From NCBI GenBank assembly GCA_038246575.1, contig JBBRVU010000225.1:1-6162 (forward strand): 6,162 nucleotides of DNA, written 5' to 3'. A program made the translations under genes and the position numbers. This DNA is from JACCUZ01 sp038246575. Its GTDB lineage: Bacteria; Actinomycetota; Actinomycetes; JACCUZ01. A model generated the notes under the pieces. The model saw nothing but the letters and a program-made list of their open reading frames with translations. It ran no database searches and had not been told where the DNA came from. Below are positions 1 through 5,333 of the stretch, in pieces (within the stretch, counting starts at the first letter, position 1; every line of letters begins with the position of its first letter).

Positions 1-354
1 CAGCGTCACGAGCCGCAGGCCGGCGTCCTTCATCGCCCGCAGTCCGGGCACGACATCCGGATGCACCTCGAGCTCGGCGAAGCCGCCCATGATGTGCGCG
101 ACCGCGTCCCCCGGCGACCTGGTCAAGCCGTCGACGGTGGCCAGCAGTCCGGTCAGCACCGCCTTGCCGACCTCGGCGAAGGCGGGATTCTCGCCGACCG
201 AGGTGAGCGCGAACCCGTCGCGCAGCAGCGAGGCGAACCAGGTGGGCGCGAGCGTGCCCGGCGCGCCGACGTCGGTGAACCGCCTCGCCAGCGGCGACAT
301 GTCCGAGAGCGTCTCGTTGACGTCGAAGACCACGACCTGCGCGGGGGTGCCCAT
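1..354 (-). CDS. HAD-superfamily hydrolase, haloacid dehalogenase-like (partial, C-terminus off left edge)
   Basis: This is the first 118 residues of a cytoplasmic HAD-fold hydrolase; the frame is still open at base 1, so the rest lies outside the window. Motif I is FDVNETL at residues 10-16, with D11 as the expected nucleophile. The D+2 position is Asn13, not the Asp that serves as general acid in HAD phosphatases. A helical cap region follows (about 20-95), with W39 and R45 in the region where L-2-haloacid dehalogenases carry their substrate-binding arginine. The EVHPDVVPGL stretch (96-105) and the strand RLVTL (114-118) lead towards motif II, which would begin just past the edge. The family (type II haloacid dehalogenase-like, usually 220-240 residues) includes true dehalogenases and many proteins of unknown substrate, so the substrate is not assigned. 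The ATG at 354 is preferred because a good Shine-Dalgarno precedes it. An in-frame ATG at 372 would add six residues but lies upstream of that site. It is divergent from the exporter genes. Confidence 0.88.
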   Translation of the reverse strand, partial: MGTPAQVVVFDVNETLSDMSPLARRFTDVGAPGTLAPTWFASLLRDGFALTSVGENPAFAEVGKAVLTGLLATVDGLTRSPGDAVAHIMGGFAELEVHPDVVPGLRAMKDAGLRLVTL

Positions 355-360
355 AGCGAC

Positions 361-367
361 TCTCCTT
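361..367 (-). promoter_or_regulatory. Ribosome binding site of the HAD hydrolase gene
   Basis: On the minus strand this reads AAGGAGA. The AAGGAG core is 7 bases from the ATG at 354. It decides that start over the in-frame ATG at 372, which would put the site inside the coding sequence. It is the clearest Shine-Dalgarno in the window and contrasts with the SD-less starts at 439 and 2640. Confidence 0.8.
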
Positions 368-391
368 CCCATCTGCCCCGGTCCCCGAAAC

Positions 392-420
392 GGTCGGCCG
401 TGGCCCGGCCACAGCCGACC
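392..420. promoter_or_regulatory. 29-base near-perfect palindrome, candidate operator in divergent promoter region
   Basis: The arms are GGTCGGC (392-398) with GCCGACC (414-420), and GTGGCC (400-405) with GGCCAC (407-412), around a central C at 406. Of 14 symmetric pairs, 13 match; the exception is C399/A413. The element lies between two divergent genes, so it is not at the 3' end of either and is unlikely to be a terminator. It spans about -47 to -19 relative to a transcript starting at 439, covering the -35 region, and lies 37 bases upstream of the HAD start. That position and symmetry suit a binding site for a dimeric repressor or activator such as a TetR-, GntR- or MerR-type protein. No regulator is encoded in the window, so the binding protein is unknown. 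A cruciform or an RNA hairpin in a longer HAD leader is also possible. Confidence 0.5.
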
Positions 421-426
421 CCTCCG

Positions 427-432
427 TAGAGT
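427..432 (+). promoter_or_regulatory. Candidate -10 box of a leaderless promoter for the first ABC ATPase
   Basis: TAGAGT fits the actinobacterial TANNNT -10 pattern and is followed by exactly six bases before the GTG at 439. Transcription would therefore start on or next to the start codon, giving a leaderless mRNA. This agrees with the lack of a Shine-Dalgarno before 439. No convincing -35 hexamer is seen 16-19 bases upstream; that place is occupied by the palindrome at 392-420. The TAG of this box is also an in-frame stop just upstream of the gene. Confidence 0.5.
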
Positions 433-438
433 TGCCCG

Positions 439-1395
439 GTGACGCATCCGGGGGAGGCCGAGCAGCGCCTCGAGTTCGACAGCATCGCCAAGACGTACGG
501 CGACCTGGTCGCCCTCGACGCACTGACGTTCGACATCCGCGGCGGTGAGATCTTCGGGTTCGTCGGCAGCAACGGCGCGGGGAAGACGACCACCATGCGG
601 ATCGCGCTCGGGGTGCTGACCGCCGACTCCGGTGAGGTGCGGTGCAATGGCCGGCCCCTGGACTTCGAGACCCGGCGCCGGATCGGCTACATGCCGGAGG
701 AGCGTGGTCTCTACCCGCGGATGAAGGTCGGCGAGCAGCTGGTATACCTGGCGCGGCTGCACGGCCTGTCCGTCGCGGCAGCACAGGACAGCACTCGTCG
801 TTGGGCCGAACGACTCGGCGTGTCGACCCGGCTCGACGACGAGGTCCAGACACTCAGTCTGGGCAACCAGCAGCGGGTCCAGCTGGCGTCAGCTCTCGTG
901 CACGGCCCGACGGTGCTGGTGCTGGACGAGCCGTTCTCCGGGCTGGACCCGATCGCTGTCGAGGTGATGAGCGGGGTGCTGCGCGACCGGGCCGACGCCG
1001 GGGTCCCCGTGCTGTTCTCCAGCCACCAGCTCGAGCTCGTGGAGCGCATCTGCGACCGCGTCGGCATCGTGGCGGCCGGTCGGATGGTGAGCCAGGGCAC
1101 GGTCGAAGATCTCCGGGGGCGCGGCCCGCTGCAGGTGTCGGTCGATGTGCCGGGCGCGGACCCCGCCTGGGCCGAGGGTGTCCCCGGTGCCACCGTCGTC
1201 GCAGTGCGGGGAAGCACGGTGCGGGTGCAGCTCGACAGCGCCGACGATCAGCACGTCCTGCGCGCTGCCCTCGCCGCCGGTCCGGTGCGCGAGTTCTCGC
1301 CCTACCGGCCGCCGCTCACCGAGCTCTACCGCGACGTTGTGACCACCAACGGAGCCGGACCCGATGATCGAGCGACGACGGGGGAACAGCAGTGA
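439..1395 (+). CDS. ABC transporter ATP-binding protein, NatA-like (ABC-2 exporter)
   Basis: This 318-residue cytoplasmic ATPase would power the permease encoded next to it. The motifs are in order and intact: Walker A GSNGAGKT (43-50), signature LSLGNQQ (139-145), Walker B VLVLDEP (159-165) with catalytic Glu164, D-loop SGLD (167-170), and the switch His196 in SSHQ. The Q-loop region reads GYMPEERGLYP (83-93), with Glu where many ABC ATPases have Gln; PEERG is common in the NatA-like subgroup. After about residue 225 comes the C-terminal extension typical of ABC-2 exporter ATPases (DUF4162-like). The GTG start is forced: an in-frame TAG stands at 427-429, and the next in-frame Met (residue 53) lies beyond Walker A. 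There is no Shine-Dalgarno, which suggests leaderless translation. The last four bases overlap the permease start. NatA of Bacillus acts in sodium export, but relatives move many substrates, so no substrate is assigned. Confidence 0.93.
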   Translation: MTHPGEAEQRLEFDSIAKTYGDLVALDALTFDIRGGEIFGFVGSNGAGKTTTMRIALGVLTADSGEVRCNGRPLDFETRRRIGYMPEERGLYPRMKVGEQLVYLARLHGLSVAAAQDSTRRWAERLGVSTRLDDEVQTLSLGNQQRVQLASALVHGPTVLVLDEPFSGLDPIAVEVMSGVLRDRADAGVPVLFSSHQLELVERICDRVGIVAAGRMVSQGTVEDLRGRGPLQVSVDVPGADPAWAEGVPGATVVAVRGSTVRVQLDSADDQHVLRAALAAGPVREFSPYRPPLTELYRDVVTTNGAGPDDRATTGEQQ

Positions 1396-2627
1396 GCGCC
1401 GAGACGCAGGTCGGGGACAGCTGGCATTCGGGCACCCGCGAGATCCGGCTCGTGGCGGGACGGGAGATCGCTACCCGGCTGCGGTCCAAGGCGTACCGAC
1501 TCACCACCCTCGTTCTCGTCGTGCTGGTGGTCGGCTTCGCCGTGACGATCAGCGTGGTCGGGTCGTCCGACAGCGCGAAACGAGTCGGCTTCGTGGGGGC
1601 CGCCGACGCGCTGGCGCCGCGCGTCGACTCCATCGCCGGCTCCCTCGGCCAGCGGCTGACCACGGTGCGGGTGAAAGATGAACGTGCCGGCCGGCGGTCC
1701 CTGTCCGGGGGCAAGCTGGACGCGCTCGTCCTGGCCGCGCCGGGGCCTCAGCTGCGGGTCGTGGTCCAGGAGGAGCTCGACGACTCGGTCCGTACGACGC
1801 TGACAGGTGTCGCACGGCAGGCGGTTCTGGATCAGCAGATCGGTCGCCTCGGCGGCAACCCCGCTGCGGTCACGTCGCAGGTCGACCAGGCGACGGTGCG
1901 GGTCAGCGCCGTGAACCCGCCACCGAGCTACGACCCCCAGCGGCTGGCAGTCGGCAGCATCGCCGGGATCCTGATCTACATCGCGCTCATCATCACCGGC
2001 CAGAGCGTCGCCATCGGAGTGGTCGAGGAGAAGTCCAGCCGCGTCGTCGAGCTGCTGCTCGCCACGATCCGGCCGTGGCAGCTGATGGCCGGCAAGGTCC
2101 TCGGCATCGGCCTGGTCGGGCTCCTCCAGGTGGCTGCGGTGGCGGTCACGGGTGTGCTCGCCGGCAAGATCAGTGGATCGCTGGACCTGTCGGTGCCGAC
2201 GTCGATCGGCCTGGTGTCCTGGCTCGTCGTCTGGTTCGTCCTCGGCTTCACGTTGTACTCACTCGTCTTCGCCGGACTCGGGGCGCTGGTCTCCCGCCAG
2301 GAGGACGTCAGCGGTGCGGTCATGCCAGCCACACTGCTGTTGGTGGCCGGCTACGTCGTCGGCATCTCGGTCCTGCCGGCAGATCCGGGCAACCCGATCG
2401 TCGCAGCCATGTCGGTGCTGCCGATGTTCTCTCCGACGCTGATGCCCATGCGACTGGCGATCGGAGGCGTCCCGCTGTGGCAGACCGTGGCGGCGCTCAC
2501 CCTGGCCCTGGTCGCGGTCCCGGTTCTGGTCGCGCTCGCCGGCCGGCTCTACCGCAACGGAGTGGTCCGGACCGGCGCTCGCCTCAGCCTCCGGCAGGGA
2601 CTGCGGGGTTCCGCCGCGTCCGGCTAG
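1392..2627 (+). CDS. ABC-2 type transporter permease, NatB-like
   Basis: This 411-residue inner-membrane permease pairs with the preceding ATPase. It has a short cytoplasmic N-terminus with the GREIATRLRSKAY stretch (23-35), a first membrane segment at about 37-57, and a large polar loop at about 58-185 expected outside the membrane. Five further hydrophobic segments follow, at about 186-208, 232-257, 275-298, 310-328 and 363-384. The motif VVEEKSSRVVELLLATIRPWQ (starting at 210), followed by a GK and a membrane helix, is the hallmark of the NatB/COG1668 (ABC2_membrane_3) family and is thought to be part of the coupling region that contacts the ATPase. The length is usual for the family. The GTG start at 1392 overlaps the ATPase stop (GTGA) and is preceded by GGGGGAA at 1380-1386, five bases away, so translation is probably coupled. 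The TAG stop lies inside a candidate promoter for the next gene. Confidence 0.9.
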   Translation: MSAETQVGDSWHSGTREIRLVAGREIATRLRSKAYRLTTLVLVVLVVGFAVTISVVGSSDSAKRVGFVGAADALAPRVDSIAGSLGQRLTTVRVKDERAGRRSLSGGKLDALVLAAPGPQLRVVVQEELDDSVRTTLTGVARQAVLDQQIGRLGGNPAAVTSQVDQATVRVSAVNPPPSYDPQRLAVGSIAGILIYIALIITGQSVAIGVVEEKSSRVVELLLATIRPWQLMAGKVLGIGLVGLLQVAAVAVTGVLAGKISGSLDLSVPTSIGLVSWLVVWFVLGFTLYSLVFAGLGALVSRQEDVSGAVMPATLLLVAGYVVGISVLPADPGNPIVAAMSVLPMFSPTLMPMRLAIGGVPLWQTVAALTLALVAVPVLVALAGRLYRNGVVRTGARLSLRQGLRGSAASG

Positions 2628-2630
2628 GCT
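2625..2630 (+). promoter_or_regulatory. Candidate -10 box overlapping the permease stop codon, serving the second exporter
   Basis: TAGGCT fits the TANNNT -10 pattern, and its first three bases are the stop codon of the NatB-like permease. Nine bases separate it from the GTG at 2640, so a transcript would have no leader or one of only a few bases. No Shine-Dalgarno precedes 2640, as at the first gene of the block. No clear -35 element is visible 16-18 bases upstream. The spacing is slightly long for strict leaderless initiation, and the match may be chance because TAG is already required as the stop. Confidence 0.33.
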
Positions 2631-2639
2631 CTGCCGCTC

Positions 2640-3458
2640 GTGTCCCCCTTTGCCCTGGCGCACCTGCGTCCTGCCGCCGCCCTGGCCGGCGCGGGCTACC
2701 GGCGCTGGGCGACCTACCGGCAGGCCGCGGTGGCCGGGGTGTTCGTCAACACCATCTTCGGGTTGATCAAGCTCTCGATCCTGCTCGCCGTCGCCAAGTC
2801 CAGCGGCGGGGTCGTCGCAGGCTACGACGCGGTCGGGCTGTCGACGTACGCCTGGATGTCCCAGGGTCTGATCGCCGTGGTCGTCATCTTCGGCTGGACG
2901 GAGCTGGCCGACCGGGTGCGCACCGGAGACATCGCGGTCGACCTGGCCCGGCCGGTGGACGTGCAGCTGGCCTGGCTTGCCGCCGACCTGGGGCGGGCAC
3001 TGTGGGCGCTGCTCTCGCGGGCCCTGGTCCCGATCGCGTTCGGGGCAGCGATCTTCGGCTTCCGGGTGCCCGGCGACCCGGCCGCCATCGTGCTGCTGCC
3101 GCTCGCGCTGCTGCTCGCAGTAGTGGTGTCGTTCGCATGCCGGTTCCTGGTGAACCTCTCGGCGTTCTGGATCATCGAGGTCCGCGGCCCGATCACGATG
3201 TACGTGCTGGTGTCCGGGTTGCTCGCCGGCCACCTGATCCCGGTGCAGCTGTTTCCCGGCTGGCTGCAGGTCATCGCCTACGCGACGCCGTTCCCGGCGA
3301 TGATCCAGTTCCCCATCGACCTCGTCACCGGCCAGGCGACCGGGTGGGGGGTCGTGCTGCGGGTGGGCGCACAGCTGTTCTGGGCCCTGGCGCTGCTCGG
3401 CCTGGGTCGCCTCGTGCTGCGCCGGGCGACCCGGCGGCTGGTGGTGCAGGGTGGCTGA
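2640..3458 (+). CDS. ABC-2 family transporter permease, COG4587-like (ABC2_membrane_6)
   Basis: This 272-residue integral membrane protein is the first of two permease subunits of the second exporter. Six hydrophobic segments are seen, at about 31-52, 69-86, 119-141, 148-171, 184-202 and 238-260. The amphipathic N-terminus (GYRRWATYRQA, 19-29) is typical of the family. The cytoplasmic loop after helix 2 has VRTGDIAVDLARP (93-105), which recurs in the partner permease at the same place. A conserved-looking PFPAMIQFPIDL stretch (217-228) precedes the last helix. The GTG at 2640 has no Shine-Dalgarno. It is in the same frame as the upstream permease, separated by that gene's TAG and four sense codons, so no earlier start is available except a CTG at 2631. 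The last eight bases overlap the next gene. The family is largely uncharacterised; the substrate is unknown. Confidence 0.85.
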   Translation: MSPFALAHLRPAAALAGAGYRRWATYRQAAVAGVFVNTIFGLIKLSILLAVAKSSGGVVAGYDAVGLSTYAWMSQGLIAVVVIFGWTELADRVRTGDIAVDLARPVDVQLAWLAADLGRALWALLSRALVPIAFGAAIFGFRVPGDPAAIVLLPLALLLAVVVSFACRFLVNLSAFWIIEVRGPITMYVLVSGLLAGHLIPVQLFPGWLQVIAYATPFPAMIQFPIDLVTGQATGWGVVLRVGAQLFWALALLGLGRLVLRRATRRLVVQGG

Positions 3459-4260
3459 CCCCACGGTCACCGCCGCGTACACCGCCCTCGTCCGCTCCCG
3501 GGTGGCCGCCCAGGCGTCCTACCGCGCGTCGTTCGCCGTCGAGGTCGGTGCACAGGCGCTGATCGGCATCGTGGAGTTCACCGAGGTATTCGTGATCTTC
3601 CACCAGGTGCGCTCGCTGGGCGGCTTTGACTTCGCCGAGGTGGCGCTGATGTTCGGGTTGGCGACCATGGCGTTCGGGATCTCGGACATCGTCGTCGGCC
3701 ACATCGAGCGGATGCCCTACTACGTGCGCACGGGTCAGCTCGACGCCTTCCTGTTGAGACCGCTGTCGGCCCTCGGCCAGGTCATCAGCAGCGACTTCTC
3801 CTTGCGCCGCCTGGGCCGGGTGGTGACGTCGACGGTGATCCTGGTGCTCGCACTGGCCAGCGTCGACATCGACTGGACACCGGCGCACGCGCTGCTGCTG
3901 CTCATCACGCCGATCGCCGGAGCGGTCATCTTCGGCGCGGTTTTCGTCGCGACCGCCGCGGTGAGCTTCTGGCTGGTCGAGGGCACCGAGTTCGCCAACG
4001 CGTTCACCTACGGCGGCAACTACCTCGCGAGCTTCCCGTTCACGGTGTTCAGCACCGCGATCCGGCGCTTCTTCACCTTCGTGATCCCGGCCGCGTTCGT
4101 GGCGTACCTGCCGGTCGTGGCCCTGCTGGGACGCCCGGACCCGCTGGGTCTGCCACAGTGGCTGGCCTGGTCGGGTCTGCCGGTCGCGGCCCTGGCCGCC
4201 GCACTTGCCGGCCTCGTCTGGCGGACCGGTGTGCGGCACTACGTGGGGGCGGGCTCGTGA
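3451..4260 (+). CDS. ABC-2 family transporter permease, COG3694-like (ABC2_membrane_6)
   Basis: This 269-residue protein is the second membrane subunit, probably forming a heterodimer with the preceding one. Six hydrophobic segments lie at about 27-50, 62-82, 122-140, 148-176, 205-226 and 236-256. Family marks are VRTGQLDAFLLRP (92-104) in the loop after helix 2 and the FTFVIPAAFVAYLPVVALLG stretch starting at residue 208, a strong signature of COG3694 proteins. No signal peptide is seen; the N-terminus is expected in the cytoplasm. The GTG at 3451 overlaps the previous gene by eight bases, with only a weak GGTGG upstream (about 3440-3444), so translation is probably coupled. The stop overlaps the start of the ATPase (GTGA). 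The gene order permease-permease-ATPase is a recurrent arrangement for this family. Confidence 0.87.
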   Translation: MADPTVTAAYTALVRSRVAAQASYRASFAVEVGAQALIGIVEFTEVFVIFHQVRSLGGFDFAEVALMFGLATMAFGISDIVVGHIERMPYYVRTGQLDAFLLRPLSALGQVISSDFSLRRLGRVVTSTVILVLALASVDIDWTPAHALLLLITPIAGAVIFGAVFVATAAVSFWLVEGTEFANAFTYGGNYLASFPFTVFSTAIRRFFTFVIPAAFVAYLPVVALLGRPDPLGLPQWLAWSGLPVAALAAALAGLVWRTGVRHYVGAGS

Positions 4261-5213
4261 TCATCGAGGTCTCGGACCTGAGGCGTGACTTCGTCGTACG
4301 CCGCAACGCCGGTCGGTTGCGCCGCACCAAGCATGTGGTCGCCGCCGTCGACGGGGTGTCGTTCGCCATCGCGCCCGGCGAGTGCGTCGGCTACATCGGT
4401 GCGAACGGCGCCGGGAAGTCGACGACTATCAAGATGCTCACCGGGATCCTGGTGCCGACCTCCGGCTCGGTGCGGGTGTGCGGCCTCGAGCCGGTCCGGG
4501 CGCGCACGGCGCTGGCCCGGCGCATCGGCGTGGTGTTCGGGCAGCGGAGCCAGTTGTGGTGGGACCTGCCGCTGGAGGAGTCGTTCCGGTTGCTCGCCGC
4601 GATCCACCGGCTGCCCGAGGCCAGGTGGCGGGCCCGCCGGGACGAGTGCGTGGAGCTGCTCGACATGGCGGTGTTCCTGCAGACGCCGGTGCGCCAGCTC
4701 TCCCTCGGCCAGCGGATGCGCGGTGAGGTGACGGCGGCGCTGCTGCACTCCCCCGAGCTGCTCGTCCTCGACGAGCCGACCATCGGGCTGGACCTGCTCA
4801 GCACCGAGCGGCTGCGGGCGTTCCTGGACCGCGAGCGCCGGGAGGTCGGGACCACGATCCTGCTGACCACCCACGACCTGCCTGACATCGAGCGGCTGTG
4901 CGACCGGATCCTCGTCGTGGACCACGGCCGGGTCGCGTTCGACGGGACGCTGCCGGGGCTGGTGTCCCGGGTCGGCGCGGAGCGGGTGCTCGTGGTCGAC
5001 CTGCTCGAGCCCGGGCCGCCACTGAAGGACGTGCCGGGCACGAGGCTCACTGCAGTCGAGGCCGAGGGGATGCGCCAGCACCTGGCCTTCGCACCCGACC
5101 AGACGACGGCTGCCGCGGTGGTGGCTGCGGTGACCGCCCGGGTGGCCCTGCGCGACCTCACCGTGACCGAGCCCGACATCGAGGACGTCGTGCGCCGCCT
5201 CTACGAGGCCTGA
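4257..5213 (+). CDS. ABC transporter ATP-binding protein, COG4586-like
   Basis: This 318-residue cytoplasmic ATPase is the motor of the second exporter. Motifs: Walker A GANGAGKS (48-55), Q-loop Gln96 within VVFGQRSQLWWDLP (92-105), signature LSLGQRMR (148-155), Walker B LLVLDEP (168-174) with Glu173, D-loop IGLD (176-179), and His206 in TTHD. The GQRSQLWWDLP segment is a strong family mark of COG4586 ATPases, which pair with COG4587/COG3694 permeases as seen here. An insertion after strand 1 (RRNAGRLRRTKHVVAAVDGV, 15-34) and a C-terminal domain (about 235-318) ending in DIEDVVRRLYEA are also usual in this group. The frame is open further upstream, to 4158, but the GTG at 4257 is chosen: it gives the family N-terminus IIEVSDLRRDF, overlaps the permease stop by four bases, and has GGGGG at 4245-4249 seven bases upstream. 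It is the last gene of the block. Confidence 0.92.
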   Translation: MIIEVSDLRRDFVVRRNAGRLRRTKHVVAAVDGVSFAIAPGECVGYIGANGAGKSTTIKMLTGILVPTSGSVRVCGLEPVRARTALARRIGVVFGQRSQLWWDLPLEESFRLLAAIHRLPEARWRARRDECVELLDMAVFLQTPVRQLSLGQRMRGEVTAALLHSPELLVLDEPTIGLDLLSTERLRAFLDRERREVGTTILLTTHDLPDIERLCDRILVVDHGRVAFDGTLPGLVSRVGAERVLVVDLLEPGPPLKDVPGTRLTAVEAEGMRQHLAFAPDQTTAAAVVAAVTARVALRDLTVTEPDIEDVVRRLYEA

Positions 5214-5214
5214 C

Positions 5215-5230
5215 CGCGGCAAACGCTGCG
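5215..5230 (+). terminator. Short hairpin just after the exporter operon
   Basis: CGCGGC (5215-5220) pairs with GCTGCG (5225-5230) across an AAAC loop: six pairs including one G-U. It begins two bases after the ATPase stop. No T-run follows, so an intrinsic terminator of the classic kind is not supported. In high-GC actinomycetes hairpins without a U-tract can still mark operon ends or protect 3' ends. A short GC-rich stem like this also arises often by chance. Confidence 0.3.
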
Positions 5231-5240
5231 CCGACCCCGT

Positions 5241-5314
5241 ACCGGAAAGGCGATCCAATGGGGCCGCTGGACCGCGACACGCCGTCCCTAACGGCGTTGC
5301 GTCGCCTTTCCGGT
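5241..5314. terminator. 74-base element with perfect 13-base inverted repeats between convergent genes
   Basis: ACCGGAAAGGCGA (5241-5253) is exactly inverted as TCGCCTTTCCGGT (5302-5314), with 48 bases between. The element ends 19 bases from the esterase stop and begins 27 bases after the ATPase stop, so RNA from either side would form the stem. That suits a bidirectional terminator for the convergent genes. No T-tract follows on either strand. The long spacer with its own hairpin is unusual for a simple terminator, and a small repeat or MITE-like element with terminal inverted repeats is an alternative. No target-site duplication is evident at the borders. Confidence 0.5.
5274..5305. other. 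Nested hairpin within the inverted-repeat element, with alternative pairing
   Basis: ACGCCGT (5279-5285) pairs perfectly with ACGGCGT (5291-5297) around a CCCTA loop. The stem can be extended by GCGAC (5274-5278) pairing with GTCGC (5301-5305) if TGC (5298-5300) bulges out. The extended form uses bases 5302-5305, which also belong to the right arm of the outer 13-base repeat, so the extended inner stem and the complete outer stem exclude each other. The short 7-pair inner stem can coexist with the outer one. Pairing was found by eye; stability was not computed. Confidence 0.45.
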
Positions 5315-5333
5315 CCGGCCACCAGGTCGTGGA

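Noticed and set aside
355..372. Alternative HAD start at ATG 372
   Set aside because: It would put the AAGGAG ribosome site inside the coding sequence and add six residues (MGRRVA) not expected before the first strand; 354 is better supported.
2259..3482. Long open frame of 407 codons on the minus strand opposite the two permease genes
   Set aside because: It lies antisense to two well-supported membrane proteins. Its translation is rich in Arg, Gly, Pro, Gln, Asp and His with no domain, typical of the complement of high-GC coding sequence.
2075..3562. Open frame of 495 codons on the plus strand in another frame across the permease junction
   Set aside because: The translation is an Arg/Gly/Ala/Pro-rich low-complexity product crossing three recognisable genes; it is a GC-driven shadow.
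4158..4256. Upstream extension of the second ATPase by 33 codons
   Set aside because: The extension lies inside the preceding permease gene and does not resemble an ABC N-terminus. The GTG at 4257 gives the expected family start and a GTGA overlap.
4239..5258. Open frame of 339 codons on the minus strand opposite the second ATPase
   Set aside because: It is fully antisense to an ATPase with every ABC motif and has no recognisable domain of its own.
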